This document shows, piece after piece, positions 6,564 to 13,402 of a DNA stretch of 16,453 nucleotides (position 1 is the first letter of the stretch; each line of letters starts with the position of its first letter). The notes under the pieces are model-generated. The model was not told the DNA's origin. It did no database searches and was given only the letters and a program-made list of their open reading frames with translations. The position numbers and the translations under genes are program-made. Origin of the DNA: Chitinophagaceae bacterium (GTDB lineage: Bacteria > Bacteroidota > Bacteroidia > Chitinophagales > Chitinophagaceae); NCBI GenBank assembly GCA_025455665.1, contig JALOMC010000081.1, forward strand, positions 1-16,453, read 5' to 3'.

Positions 6564-7286
6564 ATGGAGGCACATTGGTTTTACCTGCCGGCTGCCGTGC
6601 CTGGCTTGCAGGCGCTGGACGATGCATCGGCCCGGCATGCAGTACAGGTGCTGCGCATGCGCACCGGCGATGCGCTGGTAGTAACCGACGGACAAGGGCG
6701 GGTGTACCATGGTACCGTGGCTGATGCCGGCAAAAAAAGCTGTACCGTGCAGCTGGCAACGCCGGTACAGCAGGCTCGTCAGCCCCACCGGCGGGTGGGC
6801 CTGGCAGTATCGCCGCTCAAAAATGCCGGCCGCTTTGAGTGGTTGCTGGAAAAAGCTACCGAGCTGGGCGTGGCCGATATTTTTCCGCTGCTGTGCCACC
6901 GCACGGTGCGGGAGCATTTCAGATACGAGCGGCTGCAGGCCGTGTGCATCAGCGCTATGCTGCAAAGCCAGCAAGCATGGCTACCGGTGCTGCACCAGCC
7001 CCAGAGCTTTGATGCGCTGCTGACACAGCTGGCCCAACACCACCTGCCTTATAAGCAGCGCTGGATAGCCCACTGCGCTCCGCTGGAAAAGCACCAGCTG
7101 GCCAAAGCCGTACAGCCCGGCATGACCGATAGCCTGCTGCTGATAGGCCCCGAGGGCGACTTTACCGAACAAGAGATTATGGCCGCACTGCACGCAGGAA
7201 TGGCCGCTGTGGAACTGGGCCCCACCCGCCTGCGAACAGAAACAGCAGGTGTGGTAGGTACCAGCCTGCTGTGTCTATTGCCCTGA
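6564..7286 (+). CDS. rsmE: 16S rRNA (uracil(1498)-N(3))-methyltransferase
   Basis: A 240-residue protein. The ATG at 6564 is preferred over the one at 6537 because the latter lies in the dnaB terminator loop and because RsmE proteins start close to the HWFYL-like strand. The N-terminal PUA-like part (1-70) contains ASARHAVQVLRMRTGD. The SPOUT methyltransferase domain follows, with SPLKNAGRFEWLLEKATELGV (83-103), LIGPEGDFTEQEI (193-205) and LGPTRLRTETAGVVG (218-232), the last two forming the knotted SAM-binding site. In the family this enzyme methylates U1498 of 16S rRNA in assembled 30S subunits. The motif usually written as SAxEQ reads SAMLQSQQ here, which from memory is the usual form in Bacteroidota. 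It is convergent with the TerC-family gene, with 23 bases between stops and no visible hairpin. Confidence 0.95.
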   Translation: MEAHWFYLPAAVPGLQALDDASARHAVQVLRMRTGDALVVTDGQGRVYHGTVADAGKKSCTVQLATPVQQARQPHRRVGLAVSPLKNAGRFEWLLEKATELGVADIFPLLCHRTVREHFRYERLQAVCISAMLQSQQAWLPVLHQPQSFDALLTQLAQHHLPYKQRWIAHCAPLEKHQLAKAVQPGMTDSLLLIGPEGDFTEQEIMAALHAGMAAVELGPTRLRTETAGVVGTSLLCLLP

Positions 7287-7309
7287 GGCAATGGGTGGTA
7301 GTGCCAATC

Positions 7310-8023
7310 TTATTTTGCCAGGTCGGAATAGCCTTCGGGCTGGTCTTTCAGCGTCGGCTCGTTCAGGCGCACTACGCGTTGTTTTTGCATGTTTTTGCGC
7401 ATCACCATGTTCAGCATTTCTACCCCAAAGCTGAAGGCCATACCGAAGTAGATATAGTTTTTGAGGTGCAACTGGTGGGCCGCTTCCGAGTCCCAGCCTT
7501 CGATGATGAGGCTCAGACCAATCATGACCAGGAAGGACAGCGCCAGCATCTTGAGCGTGGGATGCTTGGAGATGAAACTGGAAATTTTGGGTGCAAACAG
7601 GAACATGACCGCCATGGCAATGACCACTGCTGCAATCATGATTTCGACATGCTTGGCGGTACCGCCGGCGGTAATGATGCTGTCGAAAGAAAACACCATA
7701 TCAATGAGCACAATTTGTGCCATGGCCTGTGCCATGCTCAGCATGACACCGCCTTTGCCGGCTGCTGCAGGGTCTTCGCCCTCCAGCTTGTGGTGAATTT
7801 CCTTGACCGATTTATACATCAGGAACAAACCGCCCAGCAGCATGACCAGGCTGGCCAGGTCGAATCCTTTGCTGCCGATGGAGAAGAGGTTTTTGCCTTT
7901 TTGCTCCAGCAGCCAACCGAGGGCCAGCAGCAGCAGGCTGCGGGTAATGATGCCGAAGATCATCCAGAAGGTGCGGGCCCGCTTGCGCTTTTCTTCGGAC
8001 TCGGTGGTCAGTAAATGCTCCAT
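7310..8023 (-). CDS. TerC-family integral membrane protein, apparently lacking the first transmembrane helix
   Basis: A 237-residue protein from the ATG at 8023 (MEHLLTTES). The frame is open to 8056, but that extension overlaps the likely promoter. About six membrane segments are visible near 19-38, 55-71, 99-120, 126-145, 157-174 and 189-207. Family features present: GGLFLMYKSVKEIHHKLEG, the metal-site-like IVLIDMVFSFDSI (104-116) and SKHPTLKMLALSFLVMIG. TerC proteins are linked to tellurite resistance and metal (notably manganese) export. Typical members begin with an extra helix containing a GIDN motif, then a (E/Q)KxxKAR loop. Here MEHLLTTES joins directly to EEKRKRAR, so that helix is absent. 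No frame upstream could supply it, since pyrD ends at 8072. Whether the protein still works is unclear. It lies 48 bases behind pyrD on the same strand. Confidence 0.85.
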   Translation of the reverse strand: MEHLLTTESEEKRKRARTFWMIFGIITRSLLLLALGWLLEQKGKNLFSIGSKGFDLASLVMLLGGLFLMYKSVKEIHHKLEGEDPAAAGKGGVMLSMAQAMAQIVLIDMVFSFDSIITAGGTAKHVEIMIAAVVIAMAVMFLFAPKISSFISKHPTLKMLALSFLVMIGLSLIIEGWDSEAAHQLHLKNYIYFGMAFSFGVEMLNMVMRKNMQKQRVVRLNEPTLKDQPEGYSDLAK

Positions 8024-8053
8024 ATGAGGGAATAGACTTATTGGGAAAGTGTG

Positions 8054-8061
8054 CAAAGTTA
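8054..8061 (-). promoter_or_regulatory. -7 box for the TerC-family gene
   Basis: The minus strand reads TAACTTTG followed by C, a full TAnnTTTG match, 10 bases after the pyrD stop and 30 bases before the ATG at 8023. No -33 TTG at proper spacing was found. It supports 8023 rather than 8056 as the start and suggests the gene can be expressed independently of pyrD. Confidence 0.45.
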
Positions 8062-8071
8062 AGGGCCGCCC

Positions 8072-9121
8072 TTATCGCTTTGCAGCAGCAATCCTTTTTA
8101 CGATAGCAGGCCCTTGGTACACAAAGCCGGTCCATACCTGTACCAGCGAGGCACCGGCATCCAGCTTTTCGGCCACATCGGCGGCCGTAAATACACCACC
8201 GGAGGCAATGATGGGAATGCGCCCCTGCAGGCGCTGGTGCAGGTAGCGCTGCACAGCGGTCGATTTTTCCCGTACGGGCGCCCCGCTCAGGCCGCCGGTT
8301 CCGGCTTCGCCGGCCCGTATTTTGCCCGCATCGCTCAGGGGCTGGCGGGCCACGGTGGTGTTGGTGGCTACCAGCCCGTCCAGTTGTATTTCAGTGGCCA
8401 GCGAAGCGATGTCGTCCAGCTGCTCGTTGGTAAGATCTGGTGCTATTTTGAGCAAAATGGGCAAGTGGTGGCCGGTTTCGGTTCGCAAGCCTTGCAGGTG
8501 AGTGAGAATTTGGCGCAACGATTCTTTTTCCTGCAGCTCTCGCAGGCCGGGGGTGTTGGGGCTGCTCACATTTACCACAAAGTAGTCGACATACGGGGCC
8601 AGCTTGCGAAAGCAGATATCGTAATCGAGGTAGGCCTGCTCATTGGGGGTGGTTTTGTTTTTGCCGATGTTGCCGCCAATGATCATGGTGCGGCCATCGG
8701 TGGTAGCCGGGTGCTGCCGGCGCCAGGCCTGCAGGCGTGCCGCTACAGCGTCGGCGCCCTCGTTGTTGAAGCCCATGCGGTTGATGAGGGCTTTGTCTTC
8801 GGGCAGGCGAAACAGGCGGGGCTTCTCATTGCCATCTTGTGCCCGTGGTGTCACGGTGCCTATTTCTACATGGCCAAATCCCAGCATTTGTAGTTCGGCC
8901 AGGTAGGCAGCATTTTTATCGAAGCCGGCGGCCAGGCCAATGCGGTGGGGAAACTGCAAGCCCAGTACCTGCACCGGCTGCACACCCACTGGCCGAAAGC
9001 GGCTGGCCAGCAGGCGCCGCAGCCAACCAATACCGGTTGCCCGGCGCAGCATATTCATGGAAAAATAATGGACCTTCTCGGGATCGAAGAAAAACAGGAT
9101 GGTGCGAAGCAGGCTATACAT
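8072..9121 (-). CDS. pyrD: Dihydroorotate dehydrogenase (quinone), class 2
   Basis: A 349-residue protein from the ATG at 9121 (MYSLLRTILFFFDPEKVHYF), which is how class 2 enzymes begin; the frame stays open to 9304 through repeat-bearing DNA that does not look coding. The N-terminal helical part (1-40) is the quinone-side membrane-association segment. The FMN barrel shows GLAAGFDKNA (62-71), EIGTVTPRAQDGNEKPRLFR (86-105), NRMGFNNEG (114-122), NVSSPNTPGLR with the presumed catalytic Ser187, LLKIAPDLT (223-231), ATNTT (252-256), GGLSGAPVREKST (276-288) and IIASGGVFTAADV (304-316). The enzyme oxidises dihydroorotate to orotate in pyrimidine synthesis and passes electrons to the membrane quinone pool. 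All expected motifs and a normal length are seen. No other pyr gene is adjacent. Confidence 0.96.
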   Translation of the reverse strand: MYSLLRTILFFFDPEKVHYFSMNMLRRATGIGWLRRLLASRFRPVGVQPVQVLGLQFPHRIGLAAGFDKNAAYLAELQMLGFGHVEIGTVTPRAQDGNEKPRLFRLPEDKALINRMGFNNEGADAVAARLQAWRRQHPATTDGRTMIIGGNIGKNKTTPNEQAYLDYDICFRKLAPYVDYFVVNVSSPNTPGLRELQEKESLRQILTHLQGLRTETGHHLPILLKIAPDLTNEQLDDIASLATEIQLDGLVATNTTVARQPLSDAGKIRAGEAGTGGLSGAPVREKSTAVQRYLHQRLQGRIPIIASGGVFTAADVAEKLDAGASLVQVWTGFVYQGPAIVKRIAAAKR

Positions 9122-9128
9122 GTGCCCG

Positions 9129-9136
9129 TAAAGGTA
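9129..9136 (-). promoter_or_regulatory. pyrD: Weak -7-like box before pyrD
   Basis: The minus strand reads TACCTTTA, one mismatch from TAnnTTTG, only 7 bases before the pyrD ATG, so the transcript would be nearly leaderless. No matching -33 element is seen. Confidence 0.25.
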
Positions 9137-9242
9137 TTTTGAACCAACGAAATGAGCAGGCCCGGCACTGGAAGAATATGGCCGGGTGGGGAGGACTGCC
9201 GGGGCATGATTGGCAGATGATGGGCTGCAGGATGCGAAGGGC

Positions 9243-9282
9243 GCCTCGACTGAGTCGAGGGAACCCTCGACTGAGTCGAGGC
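9243..9282. repeat. Tandem perfect palindrome (REP/BIME-like element)
   Basis: The 17-base unit CCTCGACTGAGTCGAGG occurs twice, at 9244-9260 and 9265-9281, separated by GAAC. Each unit is a perfect palindrome around a central G (8-base arms). The whole block 9243-9282 is also one large inverted repeat with 19-base arms that disagree only at the two central G positions, so it can form two small hairpins or one long one. The G/C-rich words just after it (GAAACGCAGTGCAGCACGG and onward) look like a degenerate tail. Similar TCGACT-based repeats are scattered between genes in many bacterial genomes, from memory. There is no T-run, so it is not a typical terminator. Confidence 0.8.
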
Positions 9283-9320
9283 GGTGCGAAACGCAGTGCA
9301 GCACGGAGCGCAGCGACCCC

Positions 9321-9354
9321 GCAGCAGCCTGTACTGCTGCCCGGCCCTGTACTG
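9321..9354. repeat. Hairpin GCAGCAG/CTGCTGC with overlapping 9-base direct repeat
   Basis: GCAGCAG (9321-9327) pairs perfectly with CTGCTGC (9334-9340) around a 6-base loop. CCTGTACTG at 9328-9336 repeats exactly at 9346-9354. It lies 38 bases after the tandem palindrome and may be part of the same repeat cassette. Confidence 0.45.
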
Positions 9355-9435
9355 TAGTAGACAGCCCCTGCTAACCATGGCCCTTGGTGATGAACAATAC
9401 CGGAAGCATGGAAGACGGTCTTACCCAAATTTTAG

Positions 9436-9465
9436 TTGCATAAACAACCATTTTTCCTACTTTAG
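9436..9465 (+). promoter_or_regulatory. Candidate thiolase promoter (TTG, 19 bases, TACTTTAG)
   Basis: TTG at 9436-9438 and TACTTTAG at 9458-9465 are separated by 19 bases, matching the Bacteroidota promoter spacing with one mismatch in the -7 box. The box ends 23 bases before the ATG at 9489. Confidence 0.5.
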
Positions 9466-9488
9466 CCATCTTAAACAACGAAGGCCAT

Positions 9489-10664
9489 ATGCAAGAGGCA
9501 TACATAGTAGCAGGCTACCGCACGGCGGTGGCCAAGAGTAAGCGGGGTGGTTTCAGGTTTATGCGCCCCGATGACCTGGCGGTGGATGTGATAAAGGCTG
9601 TGATGGCATCGGTACCCGGGCTGGACCCCAGGCGGGTAGACGATGTGATAGTGGGCAATGCCGTGCCCGAAGCTGAGCAGGGCCTGCAAATAGGCCGCAT
9701 CATCAGCGCCCGGGCGCTGGGTAAAGATGCGCCTGGCATGACGGTAAACCGCTACTGTGCCAGTGGCCTGGAAACCATCGCCATTGCCACCGCCAAAATA
9801 CGTAGTGGGCTGGCCGACTGCATAGTGGCCGGTGGCGTGGAAAGCATGAGCCTGGTGCCTACTGCCGGCTGGAAAACGGTGCCCAACTACACAGTAGCCG
9901 CCTCGGAGCCCGACTACTACCTGAGCATGGGCCTGACGGCCGAAGCGGTGGCCCGTGAATACAACGTGAGCCGCGAAGACCAGGATGCCTTTAGCTACAA
10001 TAGCCACATGAAGGCCGTGCAGGCCATTCAGCAGGGCTATTTTAAAGAGGGCATTGTACCCATAACGGTAGAAGAAGTGTACCTGAATGAAAAAGGAAAG
10101 CGGGCTACCCGCCAATATGTGGTAGATACCGATGAAGGTGCCCGCCCCGATACCAACCTGGAAGCACTGGCCAAACTGAAACCCGTATTTGCGGCCGATG
10201 GCAGTGTAACGGCCGGCAACTCAAGCCAAACGAGTGATGGAGCAGCCTTTGTAGTGGTGATGAGTGAAAGCATGGTGAAGGAACTGAACCTGCAGCCCAT
10301 TGGCAGGCTGGTAAGCTGTGCGGTGGCCGGCGTAGAACCCCGCATTATGGGTATAGGGCCGGTGGCGGCTGTACCCAAAGCCCTGAGGCAGGCGGGTATG
10401 CAGCAGCACCAAATAGATTTGGTGGAACTGAACGAAGCCTTTGCCTCGCAAAGCCTGGCAGTGATACGGGAGCTGGGGCTGGACGCCGACCGGGTGAACA
10501 TCAATGGCGGCGCCATTGCACTGGGGCATCCGCTGGGCTGTACGGGGGCCAAGCTCAGCATTCAAAACCTGCACGACCTGAAGCGCCTGGGCAAAAAATA
10601 CGGCATGATAACCGCCTGTGTAGGTGGTGGGCAGGGCATAGCAGGCATTATTGAGCGGCTGTAG
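9489..10664 (+). CDS. Thiolase (acetyl-CoA C-acyltransferase)
   Basis: A 391-residue protein, the normal thiolase length. The ATG at 9489 gives the standard N-terminus (MQEAYIVAGYRTAVAK) and has AAGG just upstream. Catalytic residues are visible: Cys90 in NRYCASGLE (acyl-enzyme nucleophile), NEAF at 315-318, His347 in GGAIALGHPLGCTG and Cys377 in CVGGGQG. The enzyme works in the cytoplasm, either cleaving 3-ketoacyl-CoA in fatty-acid beta-oxidation or condensing two acetyl-CoA. The sequence alone does not tell which, although the EAEQGLQIGR stretch in place of a shorter biosynthetic form reads more like a beta-oxidation (FadA-type) enzyme. No hydratase or dehydrogenase partner is adjacent. 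With its own promoter and a strong terminator it appears monocistronic. Confidence 0.94.
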   Translation: MQEAYIVAGYRTAVAKSKRGGFRFMRPDDLAVDVIKAVMASVPGLDPRRVDDVIVGNAVPEAEQGLQIGRIISARALGKDAPGMTVNRYCASGLETIAIATAKIRSGLADCIVAGGVESMSLVPTAGWKTVPNYTVAASEPDYYLSMGLTAEAVAREYNVSREDQDAFSYNSHMKAVQAIQQGYFKEGIVPITVEEVYLNEKGKRATRQYVVDTDEGARPDTNLEALAKLKPVFAADGSVTAGNSSQTSDGAAFVVVMSESMVKELNLQPIGRLVSCAVAGVEPRIMGIGPVAAVPKALRQAGMQQHQIDLVELNEAFASQSLAVIRELGLDADRVNINGGAIALGHPLGCTGAKLSIQNLHDLKRLGKKYGMITACVGGGQGIAGIIERL

Positions 10665-10683
10665 TTCAGCAATAAGTGATTAT

Positions 10684-10721
10684 AAAAAAAGGATCGCCCC
10701 GATGGAGGCGATCCTTTTTTT
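10684..10721. terminator. Bidirectional intrinsic terminator after the thiolase gene
   Basis: GGATCGCC (10691-10698) pairs with GGCGATCC (10707-10714), extended by seven As (10684-10690) facing seven Ts (10715-10721), giving a perfect 15-pair stem with an 8-base loop. The symmetric A and T flanks make it work in both directions. It starts 20 bases after the thiolase stop. Confidence 0.9.
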
Positions 10722-10752
10722 ATGTGCGGTGCCATTGCTACCGGTAGTAAAA

Positions 10753-10783
10753 CAAAGAGGCCGCCGGTATGGCGACCTCTTTG
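10753..10783 (-). terminator. Terminator of the SusC/SusD operon
   Basis: CAAAGAGG (10753-10760) pairs with CCTCTTTG (10776-10783), and CGCC/GGCG extends the stem past one C/A mismatch to a 5-base loop. On the minus strand the stem is followed by TTTTACTA. It lies 23 bases past the stop of the last operon gene. Confidence 0.75.
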
Positions 10784-10806
10784 ATAAAGTAAAACAAGGA
10801 GAAATT

Positions 10807-11682
10807 TTACAGTTTCTGCATTTGCAGCAGGTAGTTGCCCCAATCGGCCGAGCCTTTGTGGTTAAGGCGAAGGCTGACAGCGCCTGAGCAAGAGAACACC
10901 CAGTTGCCAGTGCCCACCGTGTTCGCGGTTACGTTGGAATCGAATCCAATATAATCGCCATACACCTGATTGGTCACAGTGGCGGCGCCGGTGGCTGCAT
11001 TCACGGTCACTACAATCGGCTTCTGATTGACACCGCCGTAAGATGGACGCGGATACAGCGAGAACCGGAAGGTAGTGGCAGTAAGATCGGCCAATGCTAC
11101 GGTGATTACCTCACCTTCCATTTGGTCCCACTGATCTATCAGTACCCGGTACTGACCGGCAGCTTGTGCCGGCACGTACGGGCAAATGATGATAGCGGGG
11201 AATGTAAGGGCCATGTTGTAGTTAGAAATAGCTTCAAAATCGCCACCGGTATTGGAGAGGTCATATACTTCCCCCTCTTCGGTAGTGATTTGATTGTACA
11301 GCATGTAAGTCTGGCCAGGAATCAAACCCGAAACCGGACGGCCGAGGGCAGTGGCAATTTCTGTAGCCCGGGTAGTCAGCGTTGTTTCGCCGGCGTACGG
11401 TACATCTTTTATCTTCCTCCACCTGCTTTTGTCTTTTGTTTTGGATGCTCCTTCAGTCACGTAGATAGTAATGGTTTTGGGTGTTTTGCCTTTGTGGCCC
11501 ACCACTACGGATACTGAAGTGTTCTGGAGGTCGCCAAAATTCAGCTGGTCATTGTTCACCTTTACTTTGGTGAGGTAGGATCCGATGCCGAGGTTATTGA
11601 AATCTGCTACCTGCTTAACTTTTTCGCAGGATACCAGTACAATACCGGCCAGCACCGAAAACAGTATGGTTATTCTTTTCAT
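10807..11682 (-). CDS. Lipoprotein, third gene of the SusC/SusD operon, family not recognised
   Basis: A 291-residue protein. The ATG at 11682 opens a lipoprotein signal peptide (MKRITILFSVLAGIVLVSC) with the lipidated Cys at residue 19, followed by EKVKQ. The rest is rich in Thr, Val, Gly and aromatic residues in alternating patterns (for example TPKTITIYVTEG), consistent with a beta-sandwich architecture. It ends in a segment containing GNWVFSCSGAVSLRLNHKG and LQMQKL. No catalytic motif is recognised. It follows the SusD-like gene by 17 bases and precedes the operon terminator, the place often taken by SusE/SusF-like surface binding proteins in such operons. A role in holding substrate at the cell surface is inferred from position and lipidation only. 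Antisense frames here carry no sign of being real. Confidence 0.8.
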   Translation of the reverse strand: MKRITILFSVLAGIVLVSCEKVKQVADFNNLGIGSYLTKVKVNNDQLNFGDLQNTSVSVVVGHKGKTPKTITIYVTEGASKTKDKSRWRKIKDVPYAGETTLTTRATEIATALGRPVSGLIPGQTYMLYNQITTEEGEVYDLSNTGGDFEAISNYNMALTFPAIIICPYVPAQAAGQYRVLIDQWDQMEGEVITVALADLTATTFRFSLYPRPSYGGVNQKPIVVTVNAATGAATVTNQVYGDYIGFDSNVTANTVGTGNWVFSCSGAVSLRLNHKGSADWGNYLLQMQKL

Positions 11683-11699
11683 GGTCTGTTTTTTTGCGA

Positions 11700-13382
11700 T
11701 TACTTAATGAAACCAGCCGGATTGGTATCCCAGAAAACCCGCTCGCCAACGGATGCTTTCTGTGTGGCGTTCAAGTTTAGGTTGGCATAATCCGCAGGGT
11801 ATAGCATCGACCGGGTATATTCTCCCGGGCTGGCAAGGCGGGCAAGCTGCATACCAGAGGGCTTGCCTGTGCGGCGATAATTGTTGTACGAGTCAAGACC
11901 GTTGCCCCACAAGGCAATCCACCATTCCTTCATGATCACATCAAGGCGACCATCGTTGGTAGTAGCAGCATCGTACAGCGCCAGCACTTTGCCTACGTAG
12001 GCATCAATACGGGTAGCATCGGGCACGGCAGCTGCAGGAACAGCCAGGCCCACGGTAGCGGGATAGCCAATTACTTTGGCGATAGACCTGCGTACGCCGC
12101 TTTCGAGCAGGGCACGAGGGTCGCCGGCGGTTCCGAGTACCAGGGCTGCTTCAGCTTTGGCAAATTCGGTAAAAGCCGACTGCCACAAAGGCGCAATACC
12201 TGCCCCACGGCCACCACGAACCAGTTCTACAGAGGTACCTTGGTTGGCATCGAAATCGCCACCGGCGGGATAAATACCCCAAGTGGTGCGTCGGTTACCA
12301 TCGGGCGGTGTACCGCTGTTATCGCCATGGTCGCGGCCCCAAAAGCCAGGTGCATCAATCAGGCAAAAAGGCATACCGGCCGGATAGTGTGCCGGAGGTG
12401 CCGACGCCAGGCAAGAGGCGCTGGTTTCATCGGCCTCATTGAAGTTGGTACGCTGACGATAGAAGTAGTAGCGGGTACGAGGGTCAGAGTTATCGCGGCT
12501 GGGGGTGTTATTGAACAAGCCCTTTTCCTGTGCCAGCGCAAACATAAAGTAAGTGCTGATGTAGTCGCCAGCTGAGCCGTTGGCAGCGTAGTTGCCGGCA
12601 TATCTTGGGTGGCGGTTATCAGGGTTTGCGTTTCTGGTACCATACTTAAACTCGAAATCCTGCGCAGTACTGTTGATGAGATCATTCTCTGCCAGCAGGG
12701 CATCGATTTTAGCTTTGGCGGTATTATCTACCAGGCGGGTTGTCAGGTAGGCACGAAGCAGCAACGTTTTTGCGGTAACACGCCAGCGGGCGGCACCAGT
12801 GGCATTGCTTGCGCCAAAAAACAGATCCTGCGCACCGGGGAAAGCACCAGTTGGCCTGGCCAGGTCTGCAATGGCTTCGTTGAGCAATGTAATGGCCTGA
12901 GCATACACCACGTTGCCTTTGGTAAGGGCCGGGTTTGTATTCTCTGACCCAAGATTTGCCTCTGTATACGGCACGTCGCCAAACATATCTACCAGCGTCA
13001 TCATGGTATACGCTTTCAGAATTTTGGCAATAGCCACGTTTACAAAACGCCTTTGCTCGGTTGCAATGGGAATCAATGCATTTGCATGTTTGAATACACC
13101 AGTGTAGGCGCTGTTCCACACCCCATTAAAACTGACCGGTGCATAGCCTGTGGAGTAGGTAGGGCCAAACCAGGTTAATTGCCTGGTGACTTCTGAGCCA
13201 AAACTACCAGCCCCGTCAACAAAGCCGATAAAGCTCAGTTGAACCTGGTTGAGATAGAGATCGGCACTCGCCGCCTCTGGCCTGGGGTTGTTGGGGTTGT
13301 CCAGCAGCGAATCGAATTTCTTTTCGCAGGCACCCAACGCCACCACCGCGGCAACACTCAATACTATATTTCTCAATTTCAT
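11700..13382 (-). CDS. SusD/RagB-family nutrient-binding outer-membrane lipoprotein (SusD-like_2 type)
   Basis: A 560-residue protein from the ATG at 13382. The signal peptide MKLRNIVLSVAAVVALGAC ends at the lipidated Cys19, followed by EKKFDSLLDNPNNPRPE; an acidic stretch ending in NPN(N)P is usual for this subfamily. The helical TPR-like fold is suggested by segments such as YTGVFKHANALIPIATEQRR and AIAKILKAYTMMTLVDMFGDVPY. Near the C-terminus, MKEWWIALWGNGLDSYNNYRRTG fits the SusD-like_2 group rather than classical SusD. The protein would sit on the cell surface as the lid of the adjacent SusC-like channel and capture substrate. It starts 20 bases after the SusC stop and ends 17 bases before the third gene, so the three are co-transcribed. 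Length and motifs look complete. Confidence 0.93.
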   Translation of the reverse strand: MKLRNIVLSVAAVVALGACEKKFDSLLDNPNNPRPEAASADLYLNQVQLSFIGFVDGAGSFGSEVTRQLTWFGPTYSTGYAPVSFNGVWNSAYTGVFKHANALIPIATEQRRFVNVAIAKILKAYTMMTLVDMFGDVPYTEANLGSENTNPALTKGNVVYAQAITLLNEAIADLARPTGAFPGAQDLFFGASNATGAARWRVTAKTLLLRAYLTTRLVDNTAKAKIDALLAENDLINSTAQDFEFKYGTRNANPDNRHPRYAGNYAANGSAGDYISTYFMFALAQEKGLFNNTPSRDNSDPRTRYYFYRQRTNFNEADETSASCLASAPPAHYPAGMPFCLIDAPGFWGRDHGDNSGTPPDGNRRTTWGIYPAGGDFDANQGTSVELVRGGRGAGIAPLWQSAFTEFAKAEAALVLGTAGDPRALLESGVRRSIAKVIGYPATVGLAVPAAAVPDATRIDAYVGKVLALYDAATTNDGRLDVIMKEWWIALWGNGLDSYNNYRRTGKPSGMQLARLASPGEYTRSMLYPADYANLNLNATQKASVGERVFWDTNPAGFIK

Positions 13383-13402
13383 GTTGTTACGCTTTAGAAT
13401 GA

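Larger units (their letters stand above)
9122..9488. other. pyrD/thiolase divergent spacer, 367 bases, repeat-bearing
   Basis: The spacer holds a weak pyrD -7 box, the tandem palindrome at 9243-9282, a run of CGNAG-like words (9285-9316), a second hairpin with a direct repeat (9321-9354) and the thiolase promoter at 9436-9465. The short open frames crossing it on both strands have biased, repeat-derived content and are not called as genes. Confidence 0.65.

Noticed and set aside
9243..9282. Tandem palindrome as an intrinsic terminator or CRISPR remnant
   Set aside because: There is no T-run on either side, and two identical palindromic units with a 4-base spacer do not fit repeat-spacer structure.
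9122..9304. N-terminal extension of PyrD to 9304
   Set aside because: The 61 extra residues come from the tandem palindrome region; the family start MYSLLRTILFFF at 9121 is clear.
9284..9541. Open frames through the palindrome-bearing pyrD/thiolase spacer, on both strands
   Set aside because: They translate the repeat DNA (repeated LSRG and TQSR-like units) and overlap the well-supported starts of pyrD and thiolase.
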